64,000 nucleotides of DNA from Mesorhizobium sp. ZC-5 (GTDB lineage: Bacteria > Pseudomonadota > Alphaproteobacteria > Rhizobiales > Rhizobiaceae): positions 1 to 64,000 of the forward strand of contig NZ_JAOWPT010000015.1 of assembly GCF_025753855.1 (NCBI RefSeq), in the 5' to 3' direction. Shown here one piece after another: positions 45,346 through 54,634 of the stretch (positions are counted from its first letter, which is position 1; each line of letters opens with the position of its first letter). The position numbers and the translations under genes are program-made. The notes beneath the pieces were generated by a model. That model did not search any database. It was given only the letters and a program-made list of their open reading frames with translations, and was not told the DNA's origin.

Positions 45346-46240
45346 AGCCGAATGCCGTCCATAGCTCGTGATCAGGCCGGTGTTGGGGAGCCAAGGGTTG
45401 GCGGGACTTGGATATAAAAAGGCAACCCGAAACAGGATTCAAATTAGGTCGGAGGCCTAAAACTGGCGTCCGCCGTCAGGTCGCCAGACTAGATATAAAC
45501 GAGGCGATTTACACAGCATTCGGACCGAATCGATGGGCCGGCCGCTAGCCCAGCTGTCAGTCCCCAGCCGATAGTCGCGTCGGACCACCCAAACATAAAA
45601 CTTGCTGAATTGCTTGTTGGTTACAAAAGACCACAATTCCAGGACATGCGACTCTGAAGGATTGCCTGAGAATTTCGAAAAATCCATCCAGGCGTCAGAA
45701 TAGTTATGACGCGAGCATGGTGCTCGTAAAAAAATCATGATGCTCACAAAAAATTTAAAATCATTTTCTCATTGGCGCTAAGTCTTGAGTACATTTCCGA
45801 AGCTAAAAAAGACGTCACAAGGATTCTCTGGAAAAAATTACGAAATATGCGATAAATAAATGATCATGATATTAAATGACGTGTGTAAGTTCACGCTATA
45901 TCATTTCTCATCGGAGCGGATTGGTCAGAGCAGGCACAAAATTTGCTCGCTTCATTGGGTGAGTTGCGCGAGAGATGCTCGGATCAATTGAGATATACTT
46001 AGTGCCGGCTTGATTTTTGATCTAAAATCGGCAAGATCGCGATCCAGCCGATATTAGTTGTCGGCTGAGTTACGGAGACCCTGAACGAGCGAAAGACTGC
46101 ACGATCCCAGGTTGATGATTTCGACGGGCCGTTGTGTGCCAGACAGCGTTTCCGGGCCTGAAGGCTATTAGCCGGACCGCTGGACCCATGGCGGCGACGG
46201 ACACAGTGAAACACCTGGGTCCTCTGCTGGGAGGTTTGAA
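45346..46240. other. AT-rich, gene-poor region
   Basis: About 900 bases, clearly richer in A+T than the rest of the window, especially 45720-46020. It holds one possible minus-strand gene (45457-45738). Otherwise frames are short and broken. No tRNA, transposase or clean repeat is seen. The composition suggests acquired or silenced DNA near the edge of an island. Confidence 0.5.
45457..45738 (-). CDS. Possible hypothetical protein in AT-rich region
   Basis: A 93-residue frame, MIFLRAPCSRHNYSDAWMDF at its start and SPRLYLVWRPDGGRQF at its end. The sequence is protein-like and the frame is clean, but neither the ATG nor the GTG three codons upstream has a ribosome site, and I recognise no family. 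Treat as tentative. Confidence 0.35.
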   Translation of the reverse strand: MIFLRAPCSRHNYSDAWMDFSKFSGNPSESHVLELWSFVTNKQFSKFYVWVVRRDYRLGTDSWASGRPIDSVRMLCKSPRLYLVWRPDGGRQF

Positions 46241-46468
46241 ATGGAAAATGGAAAGCCGGACCAGTTCCGCGAGATGATGGATTGGCTGGAAGCTAAAATG
46301 GCGGACGTAGTTAGACACGGCTATTTCGAAATTACCATCCGAGGTGACATAGGCACTCGCGGAAGCCGGCGGATTATGGTGTTCGCTGGCAGGAGCTACA
46401 AATTCTATGTTCAGGAGAATGAGGCGGCTCGCGCTACGCCTTCTGCCTCTGAGCGGCGATCCCCGTGA
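46241..46468 (+). CDS. Small hypothetical protein
   Basis: A 75-residue protein, MENGKPDQFREMMDWLEAKM, then a beta-like segment YFEITIRGDIGTRGSRRIMVFAGRSYKFYV and a disordered tail. GGGAGG lies six bases before the ATG, so translation is likely. The pattern suggests a small helix-sheet domain; no family is recognised. It lies just before the AlpA-like gene and may belong to the same element. Confidence 0.5.
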   Translation: MENGKPDQFREMMDWLEAKMADVVRHGYFEITIRGDIGTRGSRRIMVFAGRSYKFYVQENEAARATPSASERRSP

Positions 46469-46568
46469 TGGGGACCGGAAAGCCAAACCGGACGGCTGTT
46501 AATATCGGGAATGATCCGAAGAATGGCCAGGGAGCGCGGGCAGAACAACACACACCCGCGGAACAGCG

Positions 46569-46823
46569 ATGAGACGTCAAAGAAAATCCATAAGACTACT
46601 GACGATGAAGGAGTTGAAAGAAGTCAAGGGCATCTCCTACTCCAAGTCCCAGATCTATCGTTTGATGCGAGAAGGGAAGTTCCCTCATAGCATCGCGATC
46701 GGCGAGAACCGAATCGAGTTTCTTGAGCCGGAAATCGACGGATGGATTATGGTCAAGATATTGGAGCGCAATGCCAACCTGAAGGCAGCGGGCGAGATAG
46801 AGGGTTCGGGCACGGCTTCGTGA
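46569..46823 (+). CDS. AlpA-family DNA-binding protein (excisionase-like)
   Basis: An 84-residue MerR-like helix-turn-helix protein: LLTMKELKEVKGISYSKSQIYRLMREGKFPHSIAIGENRIEFLEPEIDGWI is the AlpA pattern almost in full. AlpA proteins regulate or assist excision of integrated elements. It lies 80 bases from the 3' end of tRNA-Asn, a common integration site. No integrase gene is found in the window, so the element is probably decayed or extends in a form I cannot see. Confidence 0.8.
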   Translation: MRRQRKSIRLLTMKELKEVKGISYSKSQIYRLMREGKFPHSIAIGENRIEFLEPEIDGWIMVKILERNANLKAAGEIEGSGTAS

Positions 46824-46903
46824 ATTTTGTCGAATGTTGCCCCAAAAGTTGCCCCGGGGGGCTCCGGTGCCCTTGGACAGTTGAGCTAAAGGCTTGAAAA
46901 GAT

Positions 46904-46978
46904 TGGCTCCCCGGGCCGGATTCGAACCAGCGACCAACCGGTTAACAGCCGGTTGCTCTACCACTGAGCTACCGGGGA
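46904..46978 (-). tRNA. tRNA-Asn (GTT)
   Basis: A 75-base tRNA including the encoded CCA. The acceptor stem TCCCCGG pairs with CCGGGGA, discriminator G. The anticodon loop CTGTTAA gives anticodon GTT, and the T loop GGTTCGAATCC is standard. Its 3' end faces the AlpA gene, so this end is where an element would have joined. Confidence 0.97.
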
Positions 46979-47171
46979 ACATTGGCGCTCGCATGAACGA
47001 GGCTGCCTATAGCAAACCCGTTTCCGCTTTGCAAAGCGGCATTCCGCAATTTTTTGAGGCTTTTTGGCGCGGCTTGCTGGCATCCGGCTGGCGGTGGCAT
47101 CATATGTCGGGCAACCAGCCGACGAACCATCGGAACCAGCCTCCCGGTTCCGCCCGGCGACGGAACGAGCA

Positions 47172-47447
47172 ATGACCGATCGGAATCACGCCCGGGGCGC
47201 GCCCGCCCACCGCACCATCCACGTTTTCGGCCGCCGGTTCCACATGCCGCGTTCGCGCGCGTTGCGTGTGCTGATCGGGGTGTTGCTGGTCTTCTTCGGC
47301 TTCCTGGGTTTCCTGCCGGTGCTCGGCTTCTGGATGATTCCGCTCGGCCTCCTGATTCTCTCCTACGAATTCCATGTGGTTCGCAGACTGCGGCGCAGGA
47401 CGATCGTCTGGTGGGAAAAGCGCCAGCGGGCAAAGCAGGGCAAATAA
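47172..47447 (+). CDS. Small inner-membrane protein
   Basis: A 91-residue protein with a basic N-terminus and a hydrophobic hairpin (VLIGVLLVFFGFLGFLPVLGFWMIPLGLLILSY, 33 residues at about 35-67), followed by a strongly basic tail (RRLRRRTIVWWEKRQRAK). The central FLPVLGFWMIPLGLLIL resembles PGPGW-type transmembrane proteins. Function unknown. It lies between the two tRNA genes. Confidence 0.65.
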   Translation: MTDRNHARGAPAHRTIHVFGRRFHMPRSRALRVLIGVLLVFFGFLGFLPVLGFWMIPLGLLILSYEFHVVRRLRRRTIVWWEKRQRAKQGK

Positions 47448-47518
47448 CCGGTCGGATGCCGCACGGTGCGCTTGACGCGCATTTTGCGGCAACCTATTGA
47501 AGCCGCACAGAGCGGCGA

Positions 47519-47592
47519 GGCCTCGTGGCGGAGTGGTTACGCAGAGGACTGCAAATCCTTGCACCCCGGTTCGATTCCGGGCGAGGCCTCCA
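47519..47592 (+). tRNA. tRNA-Cys (GCA)
   Basis: A 74-base tRNA including CCA. The acceptor stem GGCCTCG pairs with CGAGGCC and the discriminator is T (U73), the identity base for tRNA-Cys. The anticodon loop CTGCAAA gives GCA. The T arm CCCCGGTTCGATTCCGGG is intact. Confidence 0.97.
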
Positions 47593-47701
47593 GCCCTCTC
47601 GTCCCGGCAGCGTGCGCCGGACCGTCAAAATACATCCCATGTCTGTTTTAAGCGCCAATCGCAGGTTATGGTCGCGGGGTCGCTGATCTGGAGTGTCGCG
47701 C

Positions 47702-47884
47702 TTGAAATCGATCGTTTTTATTCTTCTTGGCCTTTTTCTCGCCGGCTGTGCCAATGACGGCAGCGGCTATGCGTCCTGGACGGCGCGCGAGACCGATCCC
47801 GTGGTCTACAAGAAAGTGTACCGTCAGGGCGGGTCCGGGGCCACGGGAGAGACCGGCCGCGACCGCGCTGCCGGAATCCGCTAA
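47702..47884 (+). CDS. Small lipoprotein
   Basis: A 60-residue precursor, KSIVFILLGLFLAGC at its start, a lipobox LAGC and a short mature part rich in Gly, Arg and Thr (ASWTARETDPVVYKKVYRQG). I chose the TTG at 47702, eight bases after GGAG; a GTG at 47693 in the same frame is the alternative. Function unknown. Confidence 0.6.
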   Translation: MKSIVFILLGLFLAGCANDGSGYASWTARETDPVVYKKVYRQGGSGATGETGRDRAAGIR

Positions 47885-48136
47885 ATCAGCAATTTAATCA
47901 AAAACTGTTGCCGGTCTGTCACGGCGCTCCGGACACTTTTGGTGCGATGGGCCGCCTGCCAAGTGATTGATTGACTGTTAAGGGCAATTTTGCCAAACCC
48001 GCTTCTGACAGAACGCTGGGAAGACGCCTTCCGGGCGTGCCTCGAGTTGCTCCGGGCGTCGATCGACGCTCCGGCGGCAGCAGCGTTCTAAACGGATTTA
48101 AAGCGCCTTTTCGGGCGCAAACGGCCGGCAGGGAAG

Positions 48137-48811
48137 ATGAGCGCCAACTATTCCGAGATGCGCGTGAAGATGGTCGACGGCCAGATCCGCACGACCGACG
48201 TGACCAATTCGGCGATCCTGCTTGCAATGGGCTCCGTGCCGCGCGAAGCCTTCGTCGACGCCAGATTGGGCGAACTCGCCTATATCGACGAGGATCTCGA
48301 GATCGTTGCCGCCGCCGAGGGCCGGCCGGCGCGTTACCTGATGGAGCCGTCGCCCTTCGCCAAACTGCTGCAGCTCGCCGAAATCGAAGCGAGCGACAGC
48401 GTGCTCGATATCGGCTGCGGTACTGGCTACTCGTCGGCGGTCATTTCGAGGATTGCCGCGTCGGTCGTGGCGCTGGAAAGCGATGCCGGGCTGGCCGAAC
48501 GCGCCGCCGCCACGCTGGCCGGCCTTGGCCAAGACAACGTCAAGGTCGTGGCCGGACCGCTGGCCGAGGGCCATCGCGAGAATGCGCCTTACGACGTCAT
48601 CCTTGTCGGCGGCGCGGTGGACGAAATCCCGCAGGCGCTGTTCGACCAGTTGAAGGAACGCGGCCGGCTGGTCACCGTCGAGGGACGCGGCAATGCCGGC
48701 GTCGCGCGGCTATACCTGAAGGACAACGGATTTGTAACTGGCCGCCGCGCCTTCAATGCGGCAGTAAGGCCGCTGCCGGGATTCGAAAGAATCGCGGCGT
48801 TTGAATTTTAG
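48137..48811 (+). CDS. pcm: Protein-L-isoaspartate O-methyltransferase family protein
   Basis: A 224-residue SAM-dependent methyltransferase. The PCMT pattern starts MVDGQIRTTDVTNSAILLAM ... VPREAFVD, and the SAM site is VLDIGCGTGYSSAVISRIA near residue 95. The family repairs isoaspartyl residues in aged proteins. This alphaproteobacterial form regularly lies before tolC, as here. An AGGGAAG site abuts the ATG. Confidence 0.88.
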   Translation: MSANYSEMRVKMVDGQIRTTDVTNSAILLAMGSVPREAFVDARLGELAYIDEDLEIVAAAEGRPARYLMEPSPFAKLLQLAEIEASDSVLDIGCGTGYSSAVISRIAASVVALESDAGLAERAAATLAGLGQDNVKVVAGPLAEGHRENAPYDVILVGGAVDEIPQALFDQLKERGRLVTVEGRGNAGVARLYLKDNGFVTGRRAFNAAVRPLPGFERIAAFEF

Positions 48812-48981
48812 TTCCTTGCGCCACGATGGATGAACAACCATTTTGGCGCGAGGGTTTTGGACGGTCGTTGCTGAGCGCGTGGGCCATCGGCTCGGTTCAG
48901 CGGGGGGCATGAGGGATCAGGACATCTGTCGTCTGGCAGGTACCGGGTCGCTCCCATGAAAACGAATTGAGAGGGTAAGTC

Positions 48982-50373
48982 GTGTCCCAGTTTCGTACCG
49001 GTATGTTTGCCGCGTTTCTAGCTTCGGCCACCGCGCTTGCTCCCGCAAGCGCTTTCGCCGAAACGATCAGTGGCGCGCTTGCCAAGGCTTATCAGCTGAA
49101 TTCGACGCTGAATTCCGCGCGCGCCGGGGTGCGGGTGACCGACGAGGGCGTGGCGATCGCCAAGTCCGGTTATCGTCCGACCATCACCGGTTCGGCCACG
49201 ATCGACTATTCCAACACGCATTCGCGCCCTGAGTTCGGCCATCGGACGACGGAACTGACGACAGGCTCGTTCGGCGTCGAGATCCGCCAGACCCTGTTCG
49301 ACGGCTTCCAGACCAAGAACAACGTCGCCGCCGCCGAATCCCGCGTTCTGGCGCAGCAGCAGAGCCTCAAGAATGACGAACAACTGATCTTGTTCGACGC
49401 GGCGAGTGCCTACATGGATGTGATCCGCGACCGGCAGATCGCCGTCCTGCGCGAGCGCAACCTGCAATTCCTGAGCGAGCAGGTGCGCGCGGCGCGCTCC
49501 AGGTTCGATGTCGGCGAAGGCACCAGGACAGACGTCGCCCAGGCCGACGCCAGCCGTTCGGCGGCTGTCGCGCAATTGGCCGCTGCGCGGGCACAGGCCA
49601 AGTCGAGCGAAGCCATCTACCGGCAATTGATCGGCGAGGAACCGAATTCGCTGAAGGCGCCGTCGCCGCTGGCCAAACTGCTGCCGAAAAGCCTTCAACA
49701 GGCGATGGCCCTGGCACAAGAGCAGCATCCGGCGATCGTCGCTACCGAGCGTATGGTCGACGTGGCAGCCTTCACCGTCAAATCGACGGAAGGCCAGTTG
49801 CTGCCTCAGGTCTCGGCTTCCGCCGGCGTCTCGGAAGCCTATCGCGACAGTTCGCCGGACACGACGGGCCAGAATGGCCGCTCGACGTCCGCCGGCATCG
49901 GCCTGCAATTGACAGTGCCGATTTACCAGGGCGGCCGGACATCGGCGCAGGTCCGTCAGTCGAAGGAGTCGCTCGGCCAGGCGCGCATCGAGGTCGATGT
50001 CAGCCGCGATCAGGTCCGCGCCGCCGTCACCTCCGCTTGGTCCCAGTATCAGGCGTCCGCGGAGAACGTATCGGCGATCCGGGAAACGGTCTCCGCCGCC
50101 CAGCTGGCGTTGGAAGGCGTGATCGAGGAGCGCAACGTCGGCCAGCGCACGACGCTCGACGTGCTCGATTCGCAGGCCGACGTGATCAACGCGCAGATCT
50201 CGCTGGTCGAGGCCGAGCGCAACGTCGTGGTGGCGAGCTACGCCATCCTGTCGGCGGTCGGCAACCTGTCGGCCCGCAGGCTTTCCCTGCAGGTGGCCGA
50301 ATACAGGCCGGAAGAGCACTACAACGCCGTCAAGGACAAGTGGTACGGCCTCAGGACCCCCGACGGCCGCTGA
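48982..50373 (+). CDS. tolC: TolC-family outer membrane efflux protein
   Basis: A 463-residue outer-membrane factor with a signal peptide (…ATALAPASAFAE) and the internal duplication of TolC. Each half has long helices and a strand pair: ALAKAYQLNSTLNSARAGVRV at the N-terminus and LAQEQHPAIVATERMVDVAAF in the second half, with TTLDVLDSQADVINAQISLVEAERN near the end. It forms a trimeric exit duct for efflux pumps and type I secretion. The GTG at 48982 follows GAGAGGG. No pump genes lie beside it. Confidence 0.93.
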   Translation: MSQFRTGMFAAFLASATALAPASAFAETISGALAKAYQLNSTLNSARAGVRVTDEGVAIAKSGYRPTITGSATIDYSNTHSRPEFGHRTTELTTGSFGVEIRQTLFDGFQTKNNVAAAESRVLAQQQSLKNDEQLILFDAASAYMDVIRDRQIAVLRERNLQFLSEQVRAARSRFDVGEGTRTDVAQADASRSAAVAQLAAARAQAKSSEAIYRQLIGEEPNSLKAPSPLAKLLPKSLQQAMALAQEQHPAIVATERMVDVAAFTVKSTEGQLLPQVSASAGVSEAYRDSSPDTTGQNGRSTSAGIGLQLTVPIYQGGRTSAQVRQSKESLGQARIEVDVSRDQVRAAVTSAWSQYQASAENVSAIRETVSAAQLALEGVIEERNVGQRTTLDVLDSQADVINAQISLVEAERNVVVASYAILSAVGNLSARRLSLQVAEYRPEEHYNAVKDKWYGLRTPDGR

Positions 50374-50592
50374 TCGCTTCGCTTCAGCGCCAAGCTTCTA
50401 TCTTGTGCGAAAGCACCAAAGCCTCGAGATGGGGGATTCTCTAGTCCCGGTCCGTCGGGTACGCTTGTCATTGATTCGGAACCTGATTTTTTAGTGGGCG
50501 GTTCCGTGTCGGCATGGTTCCGGGAAGGTTGCACGCCTTCCGGATCAGGATCATGCGGCGAACAACTGGTCACAAGGGCGGCGGATGTGACG

Positions 50593-51345
50593 ATGGCACA
50601 AGCAAGCAGCGCGCAGCGCGAACCTTCCATGGAAGAAATCCTCGCATCGATCCGGCGGATCATCGAGGACAGCGATACGGTCCGTAGTCCCGGCGATGAA
50701 CCGCAGGCGGCAGGGCAGGGCACGCCCGAGCCGGCAGCACCGGAGGCACAACCGGCGACTGGCTCGGTGGTCGACGTGGACGCCTTCCGCGCCGAATTGC
50801 GCAGCGCGCCGGAACCTGAAGCAGCCGGGCAGCCGGCCATACCCGAGGTCGTGGCCGAGAAGAAGCCGGTGACGCTTGCCGAGGTGCAGGCCCAGATCGC
50901 GCGCGAGACGTACACTGAGGCGCCGACGCCCATCGTCGAGCAGCCGGAACCGCAGGAACCGCTCGATACCGTGGACGAGCTTGCCGCCGATCTCGACATC
51001 GAGGATGAGCTCCAGGAGGACGATCAGGCCGAAGAGTCCGCGTTCGTGGCGCCCGATACGGCGTTCGACCGCCGGCAGCCCGCGCTGGACGAAACCCGGT
51101 GGACGCCGCCTCAGCAGCAATCGCCGAAGACGGCGATCCTCTCGGAACACACCGGCCGTCAGGTCGCCGCCGCCTTCGGCGAACTTTCCGAGGCTTTCGC
51201 TGCCACCCGCAAGAAGAGCTTCGACGAACTGGCCGAGGAAATGATGCGGCCGATGCTGCAGGACTGGCTGGACAACAACCTTCCCGTGCTGGTCGAGCGG
51301 CTTGTCCGCGAAGAGATCGAAAGGGTGGCGCGCGGCGTGCGCTAG
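50593..51345 (+). CDS. popZ: Polar organising protein PopZ family (DUF2497)
   Basis: A 250-residue protein with the typical PopZ plan: an N-terminal helix SMEEILASIRRIIEDSD, a long acidic, proline-rich disordered middle (about residues 30-180), and a C-terminal DUF2497 helix bundle with FDELAEEMMRPMLQDWLD and LVREEIERVARG. PopZ forms a polymer at the cell pole that anchors chromosome segregation and cell-cycle proteins. Frames open upstream to 50494, but the conserved start is the ATG at 50593. It lies between tolC and valS. Confidence 0.9.
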   Translation: MAQASSAQREPSMEEILASIRRIIEDSDTVRSPGDEPQAAGQGTPEPAAPEAQPATGSVVDVDAFRAELRSAPEPEAAGQPAIPEVVAEKKPVTLAEVQAQIARETYTEAPTPIVEQPEPQEPLDTVDELAADLDIEDELQEDDQAEESAFVAPDTAFDRRQPALDETRWTPPQQQSPKTAILSEHTGRQVAAAFGELSEAFAATRKKSFDELAEEMMRPMLQDWLDNNLPVLVERLVREEIERVARGVR

Positions 51346-51371
51346 CCCAGTATTTCACCGGCCATGGAACG

Positions 51372-51393
51372 CGCCGCCGCCAGGCGGCGTTTT
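51372..51393 (+). terminator. Rho-independent terminator after popZ
   Basis: CGCCGCC (51372-51378) pairs with GGCGGCG (51383-51389), with a four-base loop, followed by TTTTCGTTT. It lies 27 bases after the popZ stop and about 85 before valS. Confidence 0.7.
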
Positions 51394-51478
51394 CGTTTGG
51401 GAGTGGCACAGTTGACTCGCCTCCGCCCTTCCGATTTACAGCGGCCAGCCAGTTTCCCGACATTTGCGGACAGTTTCG

Positions 51479-54262
51479 ATGCTTGAGAAGACCTACGACG
51501 CAAAGACCGTCGAACCGAAGATCGCCAAACTCTGGGAAGATGCCGACGCGTTCCGCGCCGGTGCCGGTGCCGCCGAAGGCGCGGAGCCCTTCACCATCGT
51601 CATCCCGCCGCCCAATGTCACCGGCTCCCTGCACATGGGCCATGCGCTCAACAACACGCTGCAGGACATCCTGATCCGCTTCGAGCGCATGCGCGGCAAG
51701 AACGTGCTCTGGCAGCCGGGCATGGATCATGCCGGCATCGCCACGCAGATGGTTGTCGAACGCCAGCTGATGGAGAAGCAGATCCACCGGCGCGATCTCA
51801 GCCGCGAGGAATTCATCGACAAGGTGTGGGAGTGGAAGGCCGAGTCCGGCGGCATCATCTTCAACCAGTTGAAGCGCCTTGGCGCGTCGGCCGACTGGTC
51901 GCGCGAACGCTTCACCATGGACGAGGGCTTGTCGAAGGCGGTGATCGAGGTTTTCGTCGCGCTTTTCAAGCAGGGACTGATCTACAAGGACAAGCGCCTC
52001 GTCAGCTGGGATCCGAAGCTGCAGACGGCGATTTCCGACATCGAGGTCGAGCAGCAGGAGGTCAACGGCAATCTCTGGCATTTCCGCTATCCCGTGGAAG
52101 GCCAGAAATTCGACCCGGAGAACCCCAAGACCTTCATCACCGTCGCGACGACGCGCCCCGAAACCATGCTGGGCGACACCGGCGTTGCCGTGCATCCGAA
52201 GGACGAACGTTACAGCCATCTCGTCGGCAAGAACGTCATCCTGCCGCTGGTCGGCCGCAAGATCCGGGTCGTCGCCGACGAATATTCCGATCCCGAGAAG
52301 GGCACCGGTGCGGTCAAGATCACGCCGGCGCACGACTTCAACGATTTCGAGGTGGGCAAGCGCCACAAGCTGCGCGCCATCAACATCATGACCGTCGACG
52401 CGGCGATTAATCTCAACGAAAACGAGGACTTCCTCGAAGGACTTGATTCGACGCCCGAGCTGGAAAAGACGCTTGCGGCGCTGCACGGCCAGGATCGTTT
52501 CGCGGCGCGCAAGCTTGTCGTCGAGATGATGGAGGCCGGCGGCTTCCTGGAAAAGGTCGAGCCGCACAGGCATGCCGTGCCGCATGGCGATCGCGGCGGC
52601 GTGCCGATCGAGCCGTTCCTCACCGACCAGTGGTACGTCAACGCGCACGAAATGGCGAAGCCGGCGATCGCCTCGGTGCGCGAAGGACGCACCAGGATCA
52701 TACCAGGCAGTTGGGAAAAGACCTATTTCCAATGGATGGAGAACATCGAGCCCTGGTGCATCTCGCGCCAGCTCTGGTGGGGTCACCAGATTCCCGCCTG
52801 GTATGGACCCGACGGCCGTGTCTTCGTGGAGAAGACCGAGGAAGAGGCGCTTGCCGCCGCCGTCGAATATTATCTGGCGCTCGAAGGGCCGTGGAAGGCA
52901 TGGGTCGAGGACCAGCTCGAGAACTTCGAACCCGGCAGGATACTCACCCGCGACGAGGACGTGCTCGACACATGGTTCTCCTCGGCGCTGTGGCCGTTCT
53001 CGACGCTGGGGTGGCCTGAAAAGACCCCGGAGCTGGACACTTACTATCAGACCGACGTGCTGGTGACGGGCTTCGATCTCATCTTCTTCTGGGTCGCCCG
53101 GATGATGATGATGGGCCTGCACTTCATGGACGAGGAGCCGTTTCACACGGTCTACATGCATGCGCTGGTGCGCGACAAGAACGGCGCCAAGATGTCGAAG
53201 TCGAAGGGCAACGTCATCGACCCCCTCGAACTGATCGACGAGTACGGCGCCGATGCGCTGCGCTTCACCCTGTCGATCATGGCGGCGCAGGGCAGGGACG
53301 TTAAGCTCGACCCCGCCCGCATCGCCGGATACCGCAATTTCGGGACAAAACTCTGGAACGCCACGCGTTTTGCCGAGATGAACGGCGTGGCGCGCAACGA
53401 TGCGTTCTGGCTCAACGATGCCAAGCTCACCATCAACCGCTGGATCCTGACCGAGCTGACGCGGGCGACGAAGGAGGTCACCGACGGCATCACGTCGTTC
53501 CGTTTCAACGACGCGGCGGGCGCTGCCTACCGCTTCGTCTGGAACCTGTTCTGCGACTGGTATCTCGAGCTGCTGAAGCCCGTTTTCATGGGCGAGGACG
53601 AAGCGGCGAAGGCCGAGAGCCAGGCAGTCGCCGCCTTCGTGCTCGACGAGATCTACAAACTGCTGCACCCGTTCATGCCGTTCATGACCGAGGAACTCTG
53701 GGCGCATACGGCCGGCGAGGGCCGCGAGCGCGCGACGCTGCTTTGCCACGCGGCATGGCCGCAGCCGAGTTTCCAGGACGCCGAGGCGGCGGCCGAGATC
53801 AATTGGCTGGTCGATCTGGTTTCAGGTGTCCGGTCGGTGCGCTCGGAAATGAACGTGCCGCCCGCGGCAATCGCGCCGTTGGTCATGGTCGGCGCCAACA
53901 ACGCGACGCGCGAACGGCTTCAACGGCACGAATCCGCCATCAGGCGCCTGGCGCGCGTCGGCGACATCACCCACGAGACCGCCGCGCCGAAGGGGTCGGC
54001 GCAGATCGTTGTCAACGAGGCGACCGTCTGCCTGCCGCTCGGCAGCCTGATTGACCTGAAGGCCGAAGCCCAGCGCTTGCAGAAGGAAGTGGCGAAGGTC
54101 ACCGAGGAAATCGCCCGCATCCTGAAGAAGCTCTCGAACGAGAAGTTCGTCGCCAATGCCAAGGAGGACGTGGTGGCGGCCGAGCGCCAGAAACTCTCCG
54201 AATACCAGGAAGCGCAGGACAAGCTGCAGGCGGCGCTGTCGCGGCTTCGCGACGCCGATTGA
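51479..54262 (+). CDS. valS: Valyl-tRNA synthetase
   Basis: A 927-residue class Ia synthetase. The HIGH-type motif is in PPPNVTGSLHMGHALNNTLQD near residue 45, and the KMSKS loop is GAKMSKSKGNVIDPLELI. An editing domain carries TTRPETMLGDTGVAVHP. The C-terminal 65 residues are a coiled coil (RLQKEVAKVTEEIARILKKL), as in bacterial ValRS. It charges tRNA-Val. Start at ATG 51479 (MLEKTYDAK). It is followed by a strong terminator. Confidence 0.97.
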   Translation: MLEKTYDAKTVEPKIAKLWEDADAFRAGAGAAEGAEPFTIVIPPPNVTGSLHMGHALNNTLQDILIRFERMRGKNVLWQPGMDHAGIATQMVVERQLMEKQIHRRDLSREEFIDKVWEWKAESGGIIFNQLKRLGASADWSRERFTMDEGLSKAVIEVFVALFKQGLIYKDKRLVSWDPKLQTAISDIEVEQQEVNGNLWHFRYPVEGQKFDPENPKTFITVATTRPETMLGDTGVAVHPKDERYSHLVGKNVILPLVGRKIRVVADEYSDPEKGTGAVKITPAHDFNDFEVGKRHKLRAINIMTVDAAINLNENEDFLEGLDSTPELEKTLAALHGQDRFAARKLVVEMMEAGGFLEKVEPHRHAVPHGDRGGVPIEPFLTDQWYVNAHEMAKPAIASVREGRTRIIPGSWEKTYFQWMENIEPWCISRQLWWGHQIPAWYGPDGRVFVEKTEEEALAAAVEYYLALEGPWKAWVEDQLENFEPGRILTRDEDVLDTWFSSALWPFSTLGWPEKTPELDTYYQTDVLVTGFDLIFFWVARMMMMGLHFMDEEPFHTVYMHALVRDKNGAKMSKSKGNVIDPLELIDEYGADALRFTLSIMAAQGRDVKLDPARIAGYRNFGTKLWNATRFAEMNGVARNDAFWLNDAKLTINRWILTELTRATKEVTDGITSFRFNDAAGAAYRFVWNLFCDWYLELLKPVFMGEDEAAKAESQAVAAFVLDEIYKLLHPFMPFMTEELWAHTAGEGRERATLLCHAAWPQPSFQDAEAAAEINWLVDLVSGVRSVRSEMNVPPAAIAPLVMVGANNATRERLQRHESAIRRLARVGDITHETAAPKGSAQIVVNEATVCLPLGSLIDLKAEAQRLQKEVAKVTEEIARILKKLSNEKFVANAKEDVVAAERQKLSEYQEAQDKLQAALSRLRDAD

Positions 54263-54286
54263 GAGCACTTTCTGAAGTGATTCTGA

Positions 54287-54320
54287 GCCTGCCTTTCCTT
54301 ACCGGAAGGCAGGCCTTTTT
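54287..54320 (+). terminator. Rho-independent terminator after valS
   Basis: GCCTGCCTT (54287-54295) pairs with AAGGCAGGC (54306-54314), then CTTTTT. It lies 24 bases after the valS stop. Confidence 0.85.
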
Positions 54321-54634
54321 GCCTGTCAAATAGGCATACCGCTACGTTAGATGCAGGGCCTGGTGCAATTTTTAGCCGTATTGTTGCCATAATGTAACAA
54401 TGGGCCAAAACGGGCCGATAACGGGCGTTTTTTGCACGCATTGCGCCGGTTTTATTGACTATTTTCCGGCAAGCTGCGCCACAAAACGGCATTTTTGAGC
54501 CCTTGAGTTCGACCCCCGAGCCGGCCTCGCGCCTCCTTTGGTTCCTGGAAACCAATTCGTCTCAAAATCCCGGTTGCACGCATCGGGTGAATTGGTTCTA
54601 GCTTACGTTTACGGAATTCGGGGAGAGAATTTTC
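54321..54634. promoter_or_regulatory. Leader region of the OmpP1/FadL porin gene
   Basis: A 314-base stretch without a gene. It contains TTGTT ... AACAA as a spaced inverted repeat near 54382-54400 and a run of A+T-rich sequence compared with its neighbours. It should hold the promoter and a long 5' leader of the porin. No known riboswitch pattern is seen. Confidence 0.45.

Noticed and set aside
46904-46978. A second copy of the tRNA-Asn 3' end as an attachment site elsewhere in the window
   Set aside because: I looked for the T-arm and acceptor sequence to the left and found no convincing copy. The other end may lie outside the window.
50660-53749. A 1029-codon frame on the minus strand opposite popZ and valS
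   Set aside because: It is antisense to two certain genes, has arginine- and histidine-rich sequence without domain patterns, and arises from the GC-rich third positions of the real genes.
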